A stretch of 64,000 nt of DNA from an uncultured Bacteroidia bacterium (GCA_903923905.1 CAIXZH010000118.1:22995-86994); one strand, 5' to 3'. Shown: positions 43,728 to 54,198, numbered from the stretch's first letter. Notes: generated by a model not told the origin, from the sequence alone. Program-made: numbers and translations.

Positions 43728-45011
43728 CTATCCTACGCTGGCCACCTTCTTCTCCCTGTCAAAGAAATAAAGGACAATTCCTGTCACGATTGTTGAAAAC
43801 CCGATCAGGCTTTCCATCGGATGCTGAATGTAGGTGAAGACACAGATATACACCCCAAAAATAATGCAGATTACCGGAAAAATATAAAAATAGTTCCCTT
43901 TGAAATGCATAAGATTTTTCCTGGGAATCCTGAAAACAGTGGCAACTGCGATTACGCTGATAAATTGCAGAACAAACGAAGCATACACGAAGATTTCAGC
44001 AAATCCGCCGGATGCTATGATCAGAATCGCGATAAATGCCTGAACCCAAATTGCAATATAGGGTGTTTCATTTTTTGACTTATTCATAAATCTCCAGAGT
44101 TTATGTTCCTGGGCGGTTGCGAAACAAATCCTTGATCCTATCCAAAGATAACCGCTGATAGTTGCAATGAGTTGTGCGGAGATAAAAAAGCAGACCCATT
44201 TGGCTCCGGTCGATCCCAAAAAGTTATGGGCGGCTAAGGCAGCCACATCTTCCTGATTGGACATGGCCGCAATTGAAGCGTGTTTGAGAAAAACAAAATT
44301 AAGCAGGATGTATATACTTGAAACAAAAAGAGTTCCTAATATCAGTGCTTTGGAAAGGTTCTTTTTTGGATTCTTGATTTCTGAAACAATATAAGAAGCT
44401 GAATTCCAGCCAGTATAGGCAAAGGAAACGAAGACCAGGGAGAAGGCAAACGAAGGAGTCTGAATCTCTGAAATCCAGGATCTATCCCATTTGAGGGAGG
44501 TTTCTCCTTGTGAGGCCATTGATAGTCCGAGAACAATAAGCCCCAGCACAAACAAAACCTTGATAACTGTAAACGCATTTTGAAAATTGCTGCTTGATCT
44601 TAAGCTGATAGATTGTGAGATGGCTACTAATACAATCACACCGATGGCGAATCCTTTTCCAAGGTCCCACCCAAATATTTGCAAATACTTGCTCATAGCC
44701 AATGCTGCCAGTGAGACTGGGGCGGAAAAGCCAACAATAAGAGAGATCCAGCTGCTCAGATAACCCAATACCGGATGAAAAGCCCGGGAAAGAAAAATGT
44801 AATCTCCCCCGGACTTTTTATAGTAATTTCCTAATTCAGCATAACAAAAGGTTCCAAAAAGAGCCAGAACTCCACCAATAGCCCAAAGTAAAAGGATCGT
44901 AAAAGTATTACTCAGATAAGCAACCTGATAACCCAAAGAGGTGAAAATCCCTGTCCCAATCATATTAGAAACCACCAGCGCCGCTGCGGTAGTCCATGAA
45001 ATCTTTTTCAA
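43728..45011 (-). CDS. APC-family amino acid permease
   Basis: 427 residues, about 12 membrane segments. The N-terminus ISWTTAAALVVSNMIGTGIFTSLG with the GTGIF motif of the first helix and the SFAYTGWNSASYIVSEIKNPKKNL segment identify the APC superfamily (amino acid/polyamine/organocation). Specificity is not readable; the family includes exchangers and H+ symporters. It is followed (minus-strand direction) by the gap with palindromes and precedes the aldo/keto reductase; the upstream gap of 314 bases holds a hairpin. Confidence 0.88.
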   Translation of the reverse strand: MKKISWTTAAALVVSNMIGTGIFTSLGYQVAYLSNTFTILLLWAIGGVLALFGTFCYAELGNYYKKSGGDYIFLSRAFHPVLGYLSSWISLIVGFSAPVSLAALAMSKYLQIFGWDLGKGFAIGVIVLVAISQSISLRSSSNFQNAFTVIKVLFVLGLIVLGLSMASQGETSLKWDRSWISEIQTPSFAFSLVFVSFAYTGWNSASYIVSEIKNPKKNLSKALILGTLFVSSIYILLNFVFLKHASIAAMSNQEDVAALAAHNFLGSTGAKWVCFFISAQLIATISGYLWIGSRICFATAQEHKLWRFMNKSKNETPYIAIWVQAFIAILIIASGGFAEIFVYASFVLQFISVIAVATVFRIPRKNLMHFKGNYFYIFPVICIIFGVYICVFTYIQHPMESLIGFSTIVTGIVLYFFDREKKVASVG

Positions 45012-45222
45012 TACTGTTTATTTAGAGATCAATGGTATTCATTTTTTGGTGGTCCGACAAATAAGTAATAGAAATAATATGGTTCTGTGACGTTTAATAT
45101 GGGTGAAATAAATTTTGTTTCATTGTTTCCTGGCAATTGGCAACGGGCAGCTGGCAGATTTTGGATAAGAGAAAGTAGCCTTTTTCAGAACAACGTAAGA
45201 ATATAAGTCAAACAATTACAAG

Positions 45223-45264
45223 GATTCGTGCTAGCCGCCAGTAGCTAAAAGCTAGCCGCGAATC
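45223..45264. terminator. Hairpin in the 314-base gap downstream of the TonB receptor
   Basis: gattcg-t-gctagc (45223-45235) and gctagc-cg-cgaatc (45251-45264) form two stacked six-base stems with a small internal asymmetry and a 15-base loop. It follows the TonB-receptor stop on the minus strand by about 60 bases, so a terminator is plausible. Word-like ggcaattggcaacgggcagctggcag lies at 45132-45157; no gene is in the gap. Confidence 0.5.
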
Positions 45265-45325
45265 AATAACTTACAAGTAGTAAGAAAAGCTAAGTTATCC
45301 ATTCAGATCGTCACAGAGCATTTTT

Positions 45326-47779
45326 TTATATTCTTAAACTCAACCTTCCAAAGTAGTAGGTTCCGGTTGTCCCCATTTGTACCGGTGCATATTTGAATAC
45401 TCCAAAATAAGAGTTACCATAAGCCTGTAAATCAGGATAAACATTGAAAAGATTATTTGTTCCAATAGTCAAAGTCAGATTTGACAGAAGGTTATATCCA
45501 ATCGTCAGATCGGTTACTATTTTGGGGGAATGTTTTTGAGCAACCCCGAATGGAAATCCATTCCTGGTAACCTCACCAAAATAGGTGTTGGCCAGCATTA
45601 TGTCCCATTTGTTGACTGCATAATTAAACCTCAATGCTGCCTTGTCAATCGGATTGTTCGTCTCGATCAAACTCTGCTCCAATGGACCGAAAAAGACATC
45701 TTTCTGATCCGGAAATTTTTTCAGAAACTCCGGGAATTCATTGTATTTGACGGAGCCATCATTGTTACGGTCAATTCTGGTCTTATTATGGTTATATGCC
45801 AGTGATATGTCCAGAATACCCTTTTTAAGTCTCCATTTGTAACTCGCAACAGCATCAATTCCTTTAGTTTTCGTGTTTATCGCATTGGTAAAGAAGCGAC
45901 CGGTTTGTGCACCATAAGGTTTGAAAAAGGCCCTGATTTCATCAACAGGATCACCATAGGAGTCATTACCAAGATTACCGGTGAGGATGATTCGGTTATC
46001 AATATTGATCTGGTAAGCATCTACAGAAAAACTCAGATCTGCGATAGGATTCCAGGTGAGTCCGCCGCTGAGATTTGTAGAGGTTTCCTGCTTTAATTTC
46101 TGTATCCCAATGGCTTGGGCTACTGCGCTGTTAGTGCGGAATATTCCTGAGTTAAGTAAAACTCCGTCAACCACATCCGTGGCAATATTATTAAAATTAC
46201 TCTGCTGCAAAGAGGGTGCCCTGAAGCCGGTACTAAAAGCCGAGCGGAGCGAAAATTTATTGAAAAGTTCATACCTCGCGGCAACCTTATAATTAAATGT
46301 ACCCCCAAAATCGGAATAATTCTCGTAACGGACAGCTGTCCCTACATAAAGTTTTTTCGTAATGTCCAGATCGCCCTGCAGGTAAGCAGCTCCGTTGGTT
46401 CTGGAGGCGTTCACTACATTATTGGGACCGAATCCGGGGAATGATTCAGCACCGCTGCCGGCATACGAGGCAGAATCACCTGCAACAATTTTGTACTGTT
46501 CTATCCGGAATTCTGCCCCAAAAGCCATATTCAATCCTGCCAGATAGTCAAATTTCCTGTTTACATTGCCATTGAGCGTGTTTTGTAAAAAGCTGTGATT
46601 CCCCGCATTAAAGCTTGTAGGGCTGTCAATTCCCAGAGCATAGTTAAACGATCGTCCAACATCGTACTTAAATTGATTATAACCCAGGGTATTGCTCAAA
46701 TCAAGATTCCAGTCATTAAACTGGTATTTTATGCCAGCTGCAAACGAATGATCTGAAATTTTGGATTCCAGCTTGGGCTGAAACCCGTTCGCATAAACGG
46801 CAAGTGCCTCGGTTGAAAGTTCACTTGGCAGACGCCTGAATCCAAAACCAACACCCTGGCGGTAGCTTGTTCCACCAAAGAAATAGGCTTTTAACCTGGG
46901 ATTTATGGTGATCTCACTGTTCAGGAATAATTGAAGATTCTGAATTTTTGCATCTCCCACCTGGAAATTAAAATCGTTTCTGGTTAAGCCTCTCGCTGCA
47001 ATCTGTGCATCGTCATAGGCCCGTGAGGCGGCAGGATCATTCGCATAATCATAGGCAAAATAGTTGTTTAGCGATGACTGGTCAAAAATGATCAGATTAT
47101 TATTTTGACTCCTGTTGGTTTTCTCACGGTTATTGAACAATCCGGTGATATTAATAAAACCCTCTTTGCCTAATTTTGTGCCATAGTTGACATCCACACC
47201 AACGGTCTGACCATCGCCCTTCGAAGTTTGTCCGGCGGTAGCTGATGCAGACAATCCGGCATTCTTTTTCAGAATAATATTAATAACTCCAGCTATCGCA
47301 TCGGAGCCATACTGAGCAGATGCACCGTCTCTGAGAACCTCAACCCGGTCGACTGCTGAAATGGGAATAGCACTCAGGTCAGTCCCTACCGAGCCGTTTC
47401 CTACGGTATTCTGATAGTTCACCAGTGAGGTGGTGTGGCGTCTTTTCCCGTTAACCAAAACCAATACCTGGTCAGGCCCAAGTCCGCGTAAAGAGACCGG
47501 ATCGATATGCTCGGTACCGTCAGCGGCCGACTGTCGGTTGCTGTTAAATGACGGAACAAGATAGTTTAACAGATCGTTTAAATTATTGAGTGGCATCGAA
47601 CACACTACCTTTTTGATGTCGAGAACATCCACAGGGACAGGAGAATTAACCTTTGTCCGGATGCTTCCCTGGTTTCCGACAACAATAACGTCCTGCAGAT
47701 CGTACTGCTTAACATCCTGTGCATAAGCCGTATAAAGAGTAAGAAAACTTCCGATCAGGAGTGCAAATAGTGTTTTCAT
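45326..47779 (-). CDS. TonB-dependent outer-membrane receptor
   Basis: 817 residues from ATG at 47779 (a start four codons earlier is possible). Signal peptide MKTLFALLIGSFLTLYTAYA, a TonB-box-like DVIVVGNQG segment, plug with VDRVEVLRDGASAQYGSDAIAGVINI, and a 22-strand barrel with a Gly-Arg-Leu-Ser-Leu-Arg-Ile end. Unlike the SusC in this window it lacks STN and carboxypeptidase-like domains, and no SusD partner is adjacent, so it is a classical siderophore/vitamin/small-molecule receptor rather than a PUL transporter. It is divergent from a sensor kinase gene, with 374 bases between. Confidence 0.92.
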   Translation of the reverse strand: MKTLFALLIGSFLTLYTAYAQDVKQYDLQDVIVVGNQGSIRTKVNSPVPVDVLDIKKVVCSMPLNNLNDLLNYLVPSFNSNRQSAADGTEHIDPVSLRGLGPDQVLVLVNGKRRHTTSLVNYQNTVGNGSVGTDLSAIPISAVDRVEVLRDGASAQYGSDAIAGVINIILKKNAGLSASATAGQTSKGDGQTVGVDVNYGTKLGKEGFINITGLFNNREKTNRSQNNNLIIFDQSSLNNYFAYDYANDPAASRAYDDAQIAARGLTRNDFNFQVGDAKIQNLQLFLNSEITINPRLKAYFFGGTSYRQGVGFGFRRLPSELSTEALAVYANGFQPKLESKISDHSFAAGIKYQFNDWNLDLSNTLGYNQFKYDVGRSFNYALGIDSPTSFNAGNHSFLQNTLNGNVNRKFDYLAGLNMAFGAEFRIEQYKIVAGDSASYAGSGAESFPGFGPNNVVNASRTNGAAYLQGDLDITKKLYVGTAVRYENYSDFGGTFNYKVAARYELFNKFSLRSAFSTGFRAPSLQQSNFNNIATDVVDGVLLNSGIFRTNSAVAQAIGIQKLKQETSTNLSGGLTWNPIADLSFSVDAYQINIDNRIILTGNLGNDSYGDPVDEIRAFFKPYGAQTGRFFTNAINTKTKGIDAVASYKWRLKKGILDISLAYNHNKTRIDRNNDGSVKYNEFPEFLKKFPDQKDVFFGPLEQSLIETNNPIDKAALRFNYAVNKWDIMLANTYFGEVTRNGFPFGVAQKHSPKIVTDLTIGYNLLSNLTLTIGTNNLFNVYPDLQAYGNSYFGVFKYAPVQMGTTGTYYFGRLSLRI

Positions 47780-47837
47780 AATATATCGCATTAGTTTCTT
47801 TGCATAATAAATAGCTCAGGATTTATCTGAAAAATAA

Positions 47838-47864
47838 TCCTTTCCCGATCAAAAAGGGAAAGGA
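47838..47864 (-). promoter_or_regulatory. Leader hairpin upstream of the TonB receptor gene
   Basis: On the plus strand tcctttccc (47838-47846) and gggaaagga (47856-47864) form a perfect nine-base stem with a nine-base loop. Read on the minus strand it is followed by ttatttttc, so it looks like an attenuator 60-85 bases upstream of the start. The rest of the divergent gap (to 48153) is AT-rich; I see no other assured element, only tatcttta near 48125. Confidence 0.5.
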
Positions 47865-48153
47865 AAGAATCACCTGAATTCCATATGTTAAATATTATGC
47901 AAGATTAACCTTTTTATTATATTCACGAAATACCTTTTTTTATGTAAATCATGTACCACAAATGCGGTATATTGAGGGTGAATTGGGAGGCTCTTTCTCA
48001 TCTTTTTCTAAATAAATTTACCGGACTATTAAACTCCACTCAGCTATTTGCCGGATTGCAGGCACCCTCAGCTTTACTGCAAATTTTAAACACCTCTACT
48101 CTGTCTGTTGTCTGAAATTTTTATCTTTACTTCGTTAAAAATTTGTTTTCCTA

Positions 48154-51100
48154 TTGAAAACCAGGAACTTTATTTTGGCCCTTTCAGCTATTCTATTTTG
48201 GATGGCAAACGCTACCTGCAGGTTCGCTCTTGCCCAGGAAAATTATTATATCAAAACATTCACCACTGAAAACGGACTATCTTATAATGCTATAAGAAGT
48301 ATCACCCAGGACAAAACTGGGTTTTTATGGATTGCCACCTGGGATGGTCTGAGCCGTTATGACGGTTACGAATTTAAAAATTACTATCATCGGCCAAATG
48401 ACTCTACATCAATACCGTTTTTTGCAATTGAAAAATTGGTCGTTGATAAAATGAATAATCTGTGGGTTTTATTGCCAGGTTATTTACCGGTAATTTATAA
48501 TCGAAGTAACGATCAATTTTGTCAATCATTTAAACCTAAGGTTACCTCCAAATTTTATGATGTAACTACGGATGCAGATGGAAATGTGTGGTTGTCAGGA
48601 GAACAAGGCCTTGAAAAATTTGATTGTACAACACAAGCATTCAAACATTTCGATATAATTGGGGAGGACTTTGAAAGGGTGACCTTTAATGATATAAAAC
48701 CGTATATTTCGCTTGATAGTCAGGGAAATATCTGGATTTTTATTCATAAGGATGATTATATTCAGATTTATAAAAGCACAAAATTTGAAACTGATCATAT
48801 AAAGTTCATTAAATATAACCCATTAAGGTTCAAAAATCTCCTTTTAAATAGAAATCTTTATAACTACATGAGAAGTTATCACATCGTACCTACAACTAAG
48901 AATAATTATTGGTTGATTACGAATTTCGGACTTCTTTTTAAAAGTAATTCCGACCGGGTTTTTGAGGTGTTTAATGGGGAGTTATCCAAAGAGGAATTTA
49001 CCAACACCCCATCTTTCTCCTCTGGAATGGACAATTCATCCATCCTCTTCCATGACTCGGTTCATCAGGTAAACCACCGAATTGTATTAAATTCCAGGCA
49101 ATTGGTTTCTTCGACTTATGTTGATAAACAAAACTCCTATTGGTACAGCACTCTTCAGATTTCCGGGGAAGGTTCCGGGCTATCTCATGCAATCAAAACA
49201 CCTTCTTTTTTCAAACACTATTTCCTCGATCAGAATAAGAATAACGATTTAAATGCTTATTTTCCGGTACTTAAAACCAAAAATGGAGAAATCTGGGCTG
49301 GACCCAGAAATCTGAATCGGATATTCCGTATTGGGCCGGATGGAAAGTTGATTCAATGTAACGAATTGGATCAGGATACATGGCGTAATGCAGATCATCC
49401 GCGAGCATTTCTGGAAGATTCTGCCGGAGTCTGGATTGGCTATTTCCGCAATATGCTAATGTATTTTGACTGCCGGAATAAAATATTTATTAAAAAAATA
49501 GTTAAGGTGTTAAATGACGGCACTTTAAATAATCCAAATTCTTTTTATAGTCTTGAACCAGTTGATCAGGATCTATTAATTAATGGGGGACGGTCAATTT
49601 ACCGGTATAATCCCCGAAATGGGAATCTGAGTTTTCTATGGGGCAATAACAATGATCTTTCAATTTACTGCATCCGAAGAGACAATAAAAACCACTTCTG
49701 GCTGGGTCTTCAAAACAGCACAATTAAATGTTTCAATCTTGATTTCAAAGAGATTGCATCCTATGTTCTATGCAATGATCATTACAATGTCCAGGACATT
49801 TGTATTGGAAACCATCATGATTTATATATGGCCTTACTTGGAGAGGGCATTGCCCATCTGGACCTAACAACCAGTAAAACTGATTTTTTGACCACCGAAA
49901 ACGGGCTATCCAATAACACCTGTTACAATATTTTGAAGGATAAATCGGGAAAATTATGGATATCAACCAATCATGGAATCTCTCAATATGATCCGGAATT
50001 GAAACTATTCAGAATCTTTGGACCAGGTGATGGTTTGAAGATCGATGAATTCGATGCTGGCGCCTCTTTCCTCTCCAACGATGGCGAAATGTTATTTGGG
50101 GGCGTGGGGGGAGTTGTCGGATTTTATCCGGATCGTTTGAATAATACCGCTGAATCCCAACAAATACAACCATTAGTAATCACTGATTTCAAAGTTTCGG
50201 GAATTCCTCGTTTATTTAAAAAGGCGATCTATGATTTGGATACCGTTATCCTGGAAAAGGGAGAAGATAATTTTCAACTTTCCTTTGCATGCATCGATTT
50301 TAAAAATGCAGATAAAATTAAATATCGTTTTCAATTAATCGGGGAAGATCATTTATATACTGAAACTGATCATCTTCACCGATTTGTCCATTATGCGAAT
50401 CTTGTTCCTGGTAACTACCAGATTAAAATAGAAGCAACCAATTCTCAGGGAGCCTGGGTGTCTAAATCATCACTGGTAATTCTTATTCCTCCCCATTTTT
50501 ACCAGGTCATCTGGTTCAAATTGGGAATTATACTCTTTCTGCTCTTAATTGCTTCAGCCTTCATCGTATTCTATATCCGACAAATTCGGATTAAGGCTAC
50601 CCAGGAACAAGCTCAACTTCGACTCGAGAGTTTACGTGGACAGATGAACCCCCATTTTATTTTCAACTCACTTAATTCGATCAATTACTTTATTTCGCAG
50701 AACGACCGGCTCTCGGCCAACCGGTATATCGCCGACTTCTCCAGGTTGATCCGCAGCTTTTTAGGAAATCTGTCCAAAGAATTTATCCCCTTTGAGCGTG
50801 AACTTGAATCACTCAGAGATTATCTTCAACTGGAACACCTGAGATTTGGGGACAAATTCGATTATTCGATCGAGATCAACGACGAACTTGATACAGAACG
50901 ATTATCGGTTTTTCCCGGTATGGTCCAGCCCTTTATCGAAAATGCAGTCTGGCACGGCGTCAGAGGTCTCCTGAACCGGAAAGGAATAGTAACAATAAAG
51001 TTTTTACCGGGTAGTGATACGCATATCGTTTGTCTCATTGAAGATGACAGTATAGGACGTAAACTCGCGATGGCCCGGGAAAATCGGGAAAATGGTAGAA

Positions 51101-51249
51101 AATCAAGGGGAATCGGGATTGTAACCGAGCGGCTTCGGATCATCAACCAGATGAGGAAAAGCAACCTCCGGTTAATTATCGAAGATTGCTATTCCGACCG
51201 GGAAGAAACCGGAACTAGGGTGACTATAGAAATTCCCAAGGATAAATGA
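48154..51249 (+). CDS. Sensor histidine kinase with Reg_prop propellers, Y_Y_Y domain and LytS-type kinase
   Basis: 1031 residues. Signal peptide (KTRNFILALSAILFWMANA), then two-component regulator propeller repeats (GLSYNAIRSITQDKTGFLWIATWDGLSRYDGYEF and many more), Y_Y_Y domain around residues 680-770, one membrane segment (LGIILFLLLIASAFIVFYI near 790), and a LytS/YehU kinase with H834 in NPHFIFNSLNSI and N-box ENAVWHG. The start is TTG at 48154: a stop lies six codons upstream, and no ATG gives the signal peptide. With the LytTR regulator it forms a pair; the partner stimulus is probably a periplasmic glycan fragment or similar. Confidence 0.9.
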   Translation: MKTRNFILALSAILFWMANATCRFALAQENYYIKTFTTENGLSYNAIRSITQDKTGFLWIATWDGLSRYDGYEFKNYYHRPNDSTSIPFFAIEKLVVDKMNNLWVLLPGYLPVIYNRSNDQFCQSFKPKVTSKFYDVTTDADGNVWLSGEQGLEKFDCTTQAFKHFDIIGEDFERVTFNDIKPYISLDSQGNIWIFIHKDDYIQIYKSTKFETDHIKFIKYNPLRFKNLLLNRNLYNYMRSYHIVPTTKNNYWLITNFGLLFKSNSDRVFEVFNGELSKEEFTNTPSFSSGMDNSSILFHDSVHQVNHRIVLNSRQLVSSTYVDKQNSYWYSTLQISGEGSGLSHAIKTPSFFKHYFLDQNKNNDLNAYFPVLKTKNGEIWAGPRNLNRIFRIGPDGKLIQCNELDQDTWRNADHPRAFLEDSAGVWIGYFRNMLMYFDCRNKIFIKKIVKVLNDGTLNNPNSFYSLEPVDQDLLINGGRSIYRYNPRNGNLSFLWGNNNDLSIYCIRRDNKNHFWLGLQNSTIKCFNLDFKEIASYVLCNDHYNVQDICIGNHHDLYMALLGEGIAHLDLTTSKTDFLTTENGLSNNTCYNILKDKSGKLWISTNHGISQYDPELKLFRIFGPGDGLKIDEFDAGASFLSNDGEMLFGGVGGVVGFYPDRLNNTAESQQIQPLVITDFKVSGIPRLFKKAIYDLDTVILEKGEDNFQLSFACIDFKNADKIKYRFQLIGEDHLYTETDHLHRFVHYANLVPGNYQIKIEATNSQGAWVSKSSLVILIPPHFYQVIWFKLGIILFLLLIASAFIVFYIRQIRIKATQEQAQLRLESLRGQMNPHFIFNSLNSINYFISQNDRLSANRYIADFSRLIRSFLGNLSKEFIPFERELESLRDYLQLEHLRFGDKFDYSIEINDELDTERLSVFPGMVQPFIENAVWHGVRGLLNRKGIVTIKFLPGSDTHIVCLIEDDSIGRKLAMARENRENGRKSRGIGIVTERLRIINQMRKSNLRLIIEDCYSDREETGTRVTIEIPKDK

Positions 51250-51325
51250 TAAAATGAAGGAATGAAAAAATTGTGACATAGGAGGCTTTTTTTGATTATT
51301 TTTACAACTGCTCAAACCCTAACTT

Positions 51326-52084
51326 ATGCAGGACAATCTCTTAAAAGCCATTGTGGTTGACGATGAAACGCCGTCCCGTGAGGCGCTAAGCACCTACATC
51401 CGTGACTTCTGCCCGATTGTCCGAATTGTAGCTGAATGTAACAATGCCCGGGCAGCCTACCAATCCATCCTGGAACAACGTCCCCACCTGGTCTTTCTGG
51501 ATATTGAGATGCCCAACGGCGATGGCTTTGATCTCTTAAGGATGTTTAAGACGATCGATTATAAGGTGATCTTTGTGACCGCTTTTTCAGAGTACGCATT
51601 ACGTGCCTTCCGTTTTTCTGCCTCAGATTACCTGCTTAAACCTGTAAAAGTGGATGAACTGGTAGAAGCTGTCAACAAAGTAAATCTGGAATTAGCCTCC
51701 AGGCAGACAAACCTGAACCTCCAAATTCTTCTGGACGGTTTGTCAAATAAGGAAAACGACATCACCAACCTGGTTATTCCCAGTACCAAAGGATTCAGCG
51801 TAATCAAAATTACCGATCTGATCATGTGTGAAGCCGATGGGTATTGCACAAACTTCTATTTTGCAGGCAAAGGGAGAGTGACCAGTTCAAAAAACCTGAA
51901 ACATTATGAGGAGCTGCTCGCCAATCATCCTTTCATGCGGGTACACCACTCCAATCTGGTAAACATCAATCATGTGAAAGGGTATAGTCATCAGGGAGAA
52001 ATCTCACTCTCCGAAGAGATCTGTTGTCCTCTGGGAAACAGTTACAAGCCCCGTTTCCTCGAGATTTTCGGGAAAAATAAATGA
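51326..52084 (+). CDS. LytTR-family response regulator
   Basis: 252 residues: receiver domain with acidic VVDDE at 11-14, phosphoacceptor Asp59 in VFLDIEMP, and Lys105 in LLKPV; the LytTR DNA-binding domain spans about 150-245 (PSTKGFSVIKITDLIMCEADGYCT, FMRVHHSNLVNINHV). It follows the sensor after 76 bases and is its obvious partner. Such pairs bind direct repeats to activate transporter or receptor genes; the divergent TonB receptor gene is the natural candidate target. Confidence 0.92.
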   Translation: MQDNLLKAIVVDDETPSREALSTYIRDFCPIVRIVAECNNARAAYQSILEQRPHLVFLDIEMPNGDGFDLLRMFKTIDYKVIFVTAFSEYALRAFRFSASDYLLKPVKVDELVEAVNKVNLELASRQTNLNLQILLDGLSNKENDITNLVIPSTKGFSVIKITDLIMCEADGYCTNFYFAGKGRVTSSKNLKHYEELLANHPFMRVHHSNLVNINHVKGYSHQGEISLSEEICCPLGNSYKPRFLEIFGKNK

Positions 52085-52085
52085 T

Positions 52086-53234
52086 TTAAAAGTTGTGCCA
52101 GGAAATTACCTCTCCCTGTGAAGATTTTATGGGATTACTCCCTGTATAAATCGCAAAACAGCTATCAGGTGTTGCCCCAGATAATTTTGACCAGTAAGAG
52201 ATTCCTTTGAAATATTTAGCCGAAAATGTTTCTCCGGATTTAATCTCATACGCAAATTGCTTATTGCCGATCGTTCGCAAAAGGTCAACCTCATTTCCCG
52301 TCTTATCGCGCCAGAAAGTGAGCTGAGTTTCCTCTCCTTTATTAAACGATTCTTTCACAAATTCATTGATCACCAGATTTTCGAATAAACTTCCCCGTAA
52401 ATAATGGGCGATTAACTGGACCTCTGATCTAACCTCCAATAACGAACAGGCAAGACCGGTATCGTAAAAATAGAGTTTCGGAGTTTTCACAAGACGCTTC
52501 GAGAAATTATGATGGTCGGGTTTTAACAGATAAATAATGTAGCTGGCTTCCAGTAGGGATAACCAGTTTGTGGCTGTCGATACAGCAATGTCACAATCAT
52601 TAGCTAATGATGAAATATTGAGCAATTGGCCGATACGTCCGGCACAAAGTTTTATAAAACGGATAAACTTACTCAAATCGCCAATATTTCTCACCAACCT
52701 GACATCGCGTTCGATGTAGGTTTGAATATAAAATGGATAAAAATCAACCGGGGAAATCCCTTTATCATAAATACGGGGATAGGCTCCTTTGAAAATTTCT
52801 TCGTCAATCGTGCCTGCTAAAACACCACCTTCCGACATTTCACGATGAGAAAAGGGGAGTAATTTAAGTATGGCTGTCCTGCCGGCTAACGACTGTCCAA
52901 TGGACTGCATTAATAGAAAATTATGAGAGCCGGCCAAAAGGTACATTCCTTCTCTGTTCTGTTTATCGATATGGGTTTGCAAATACGAAAACAGGTCAGG
53001 TGTGCGTTGAACTTCGTCAATAATCGTTCGATCAGGATAAGTATTGAGAAAACCGCGCGGATCGTTTTGGGCAAACAAACGCATATCGGGATCTTCGAGC
53101 GAAACATATTGATAATCTGTGAACAAAGATTTTAACAAGGTGGATTTGCCCGATTGCCTCGGTCCGGTTACTGTTACAACCGGGTATTTGGCAACCATCT
53201 CCAAAAGTTTTGTTTTTAAAATCCGCTCGATCAT
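52086..53234 (-). CDS. AAA_14/DUF4143 P-loop ATPase, second copy
   Basis: 382 residues. Walker A GPRQSGKST at about 24, a Walker B LIIDEVQR, sensor LLAGSHN; the C-terminus has the DUF4143 pattern with DKTGNEVDLLRT and AYEIKSGETF, a PD-(D/E)xK-like core. It has the same build as the protein at 37287 but is clearly distinct in sequence (different subgroup). It converges with the response regulator gene with a one-base gap. Function unknown; common accessory genes in Bacteroidota. Confidence 0.88.
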   Translation of the reverse strand: MIERILKTKLLEMVAKYPVVTVTGPRQSGKSTLLKSLFTDYQYVSLEDPDMRLFAQNDPRGFLNTYPDRTIIDEVQRTPDLFSYLQTHIDKQNREGMYLLAGSHNFLLMQSIGQSLAGRTAILKLLPFSHREMSEGGVLAGTIDEEIFKGAYPRIYDKGISPVDFYPFYIQTYIERDVRLVRNIGDLSKFIRFIKLCAGRIGQLLNISSLANDCDIAVSTATNWLSLLEASYIIYLLKPDHHNFSKRLVKTPKLYFYDTGLACSLLEVRSEVQLIAHYLRGSLFENLVINEFVKESFNKGEETQLTFWRDKTGNEVDLLRTIGNKQFAYEIKSGETFSAKYFKGISYWSKLSGATPDSCFAIYTGSNPIKSSQGEVISWHNF

Positions 53235-54198
53235 GGATAAATATTTTGGACAAATTCACGATTAAAAAGTTAATTTGTCCAATATTTAAATAATAATTTA
53301 ATCCTTTCCGAAAAAAATAAGATACATCTGAAAGGTTATTTAAATGGTTGGGAGCTAACTTACCCAATACTACTTTTACTATTATGTGACTCAAATATTT
53401 CACGCAGAGTCGCAAAGCAACGCAAAGGGTCTTTAGACTTTTCCTGGCTCTTGCAATTGACAGATTCGCGTTCCTGTTATGTTGATTAACTGGTGTTGTT
53501 AAAGGTTAATTGAGCCACTAGGTAACTGGAAGGCGAAAACCTAGCCCCAAAACAGTTCTACGAATTGAGAGTTCATTACGAAAGTTTGCAGCCGAATTGG
53601 AGCAAATACAGTTAATGGGTTGACCCTTGTCATAGGTTAATCCTATTTATCTTTCTGCCTTTTAGCCCGGTACGGGCGACCTATTTGCAGTACGGGGTGA
53701 GTGATCCAGTGAGGAACAACTCGGGGAACTCTACCCCGGGTTAAAGGAATACCCAATAAACCCGTCCGCGAACCCATGAAAACCCGTCTTGCCCGCTCTT
53801 TCGGACGGAATGGAGACGGTCTTCAAAAGTTAATAAAAAGAGATGCTAATTTGCCTTGATTCTGAATTTAGTAAAATTTCCCTCCCTGCATTTTGTCCGT
53901 CAGGACATGAATGCCAATATAAAATACAATTGACCAATTGGTTTGTCCGTCAGGACCTATACACGTTATTTGCATGGATCTCCCTTAATGAAAAATTAAA
54001 TAGCCGCCATTCCTTAATCCATTTTAAAGTCCATCTGCTCTCCATTCCCGGTGATCCGGCTTGATATCCAAACCTGCCGTTATCTGAAACACCAGTTTGG
54101 TTAGTTCAGAAAAGCAACCTGTTGGTTATCCAATTGAACCATTTAAAATCCACTTATATTTGAAGTATTACCCAAACGACTGCTTCAATTGTCTTGAA
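53235..54198. repeat. Gene-poor patch with palindromic and word-like repeats
   Basis: No credible gene. Contents: cgcagagtcgc (53403-53413, also at 43683-43693); gcccg-gta-cgggc (53665-53677), a 5-bp stem with 3-base loop as in the 42-43 kb palindromes; and tttgtccgtcaggac at 53892-53906 and 53942-53956, exactly 50 bases apart, each holding the palindrome gtcc-gtca-ggac. Possible frames crossing these repeats are artefacts. The patch begins the AT-rich accessory segment. Confidence 0.6.

Noticed and set aside
53843..54064. 73-residue open frame
   Set aside because: It covers both copies of the tttgtccgtcaggac repeat, so its frame comes from repeated DNA and not from a protein.
54097..54198. 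TTG-started extension of the 113-residue orphan
   Set aside because: No motif, rare start codon and the extra 34 residues have no support; the ATG at 54199 is simpler.
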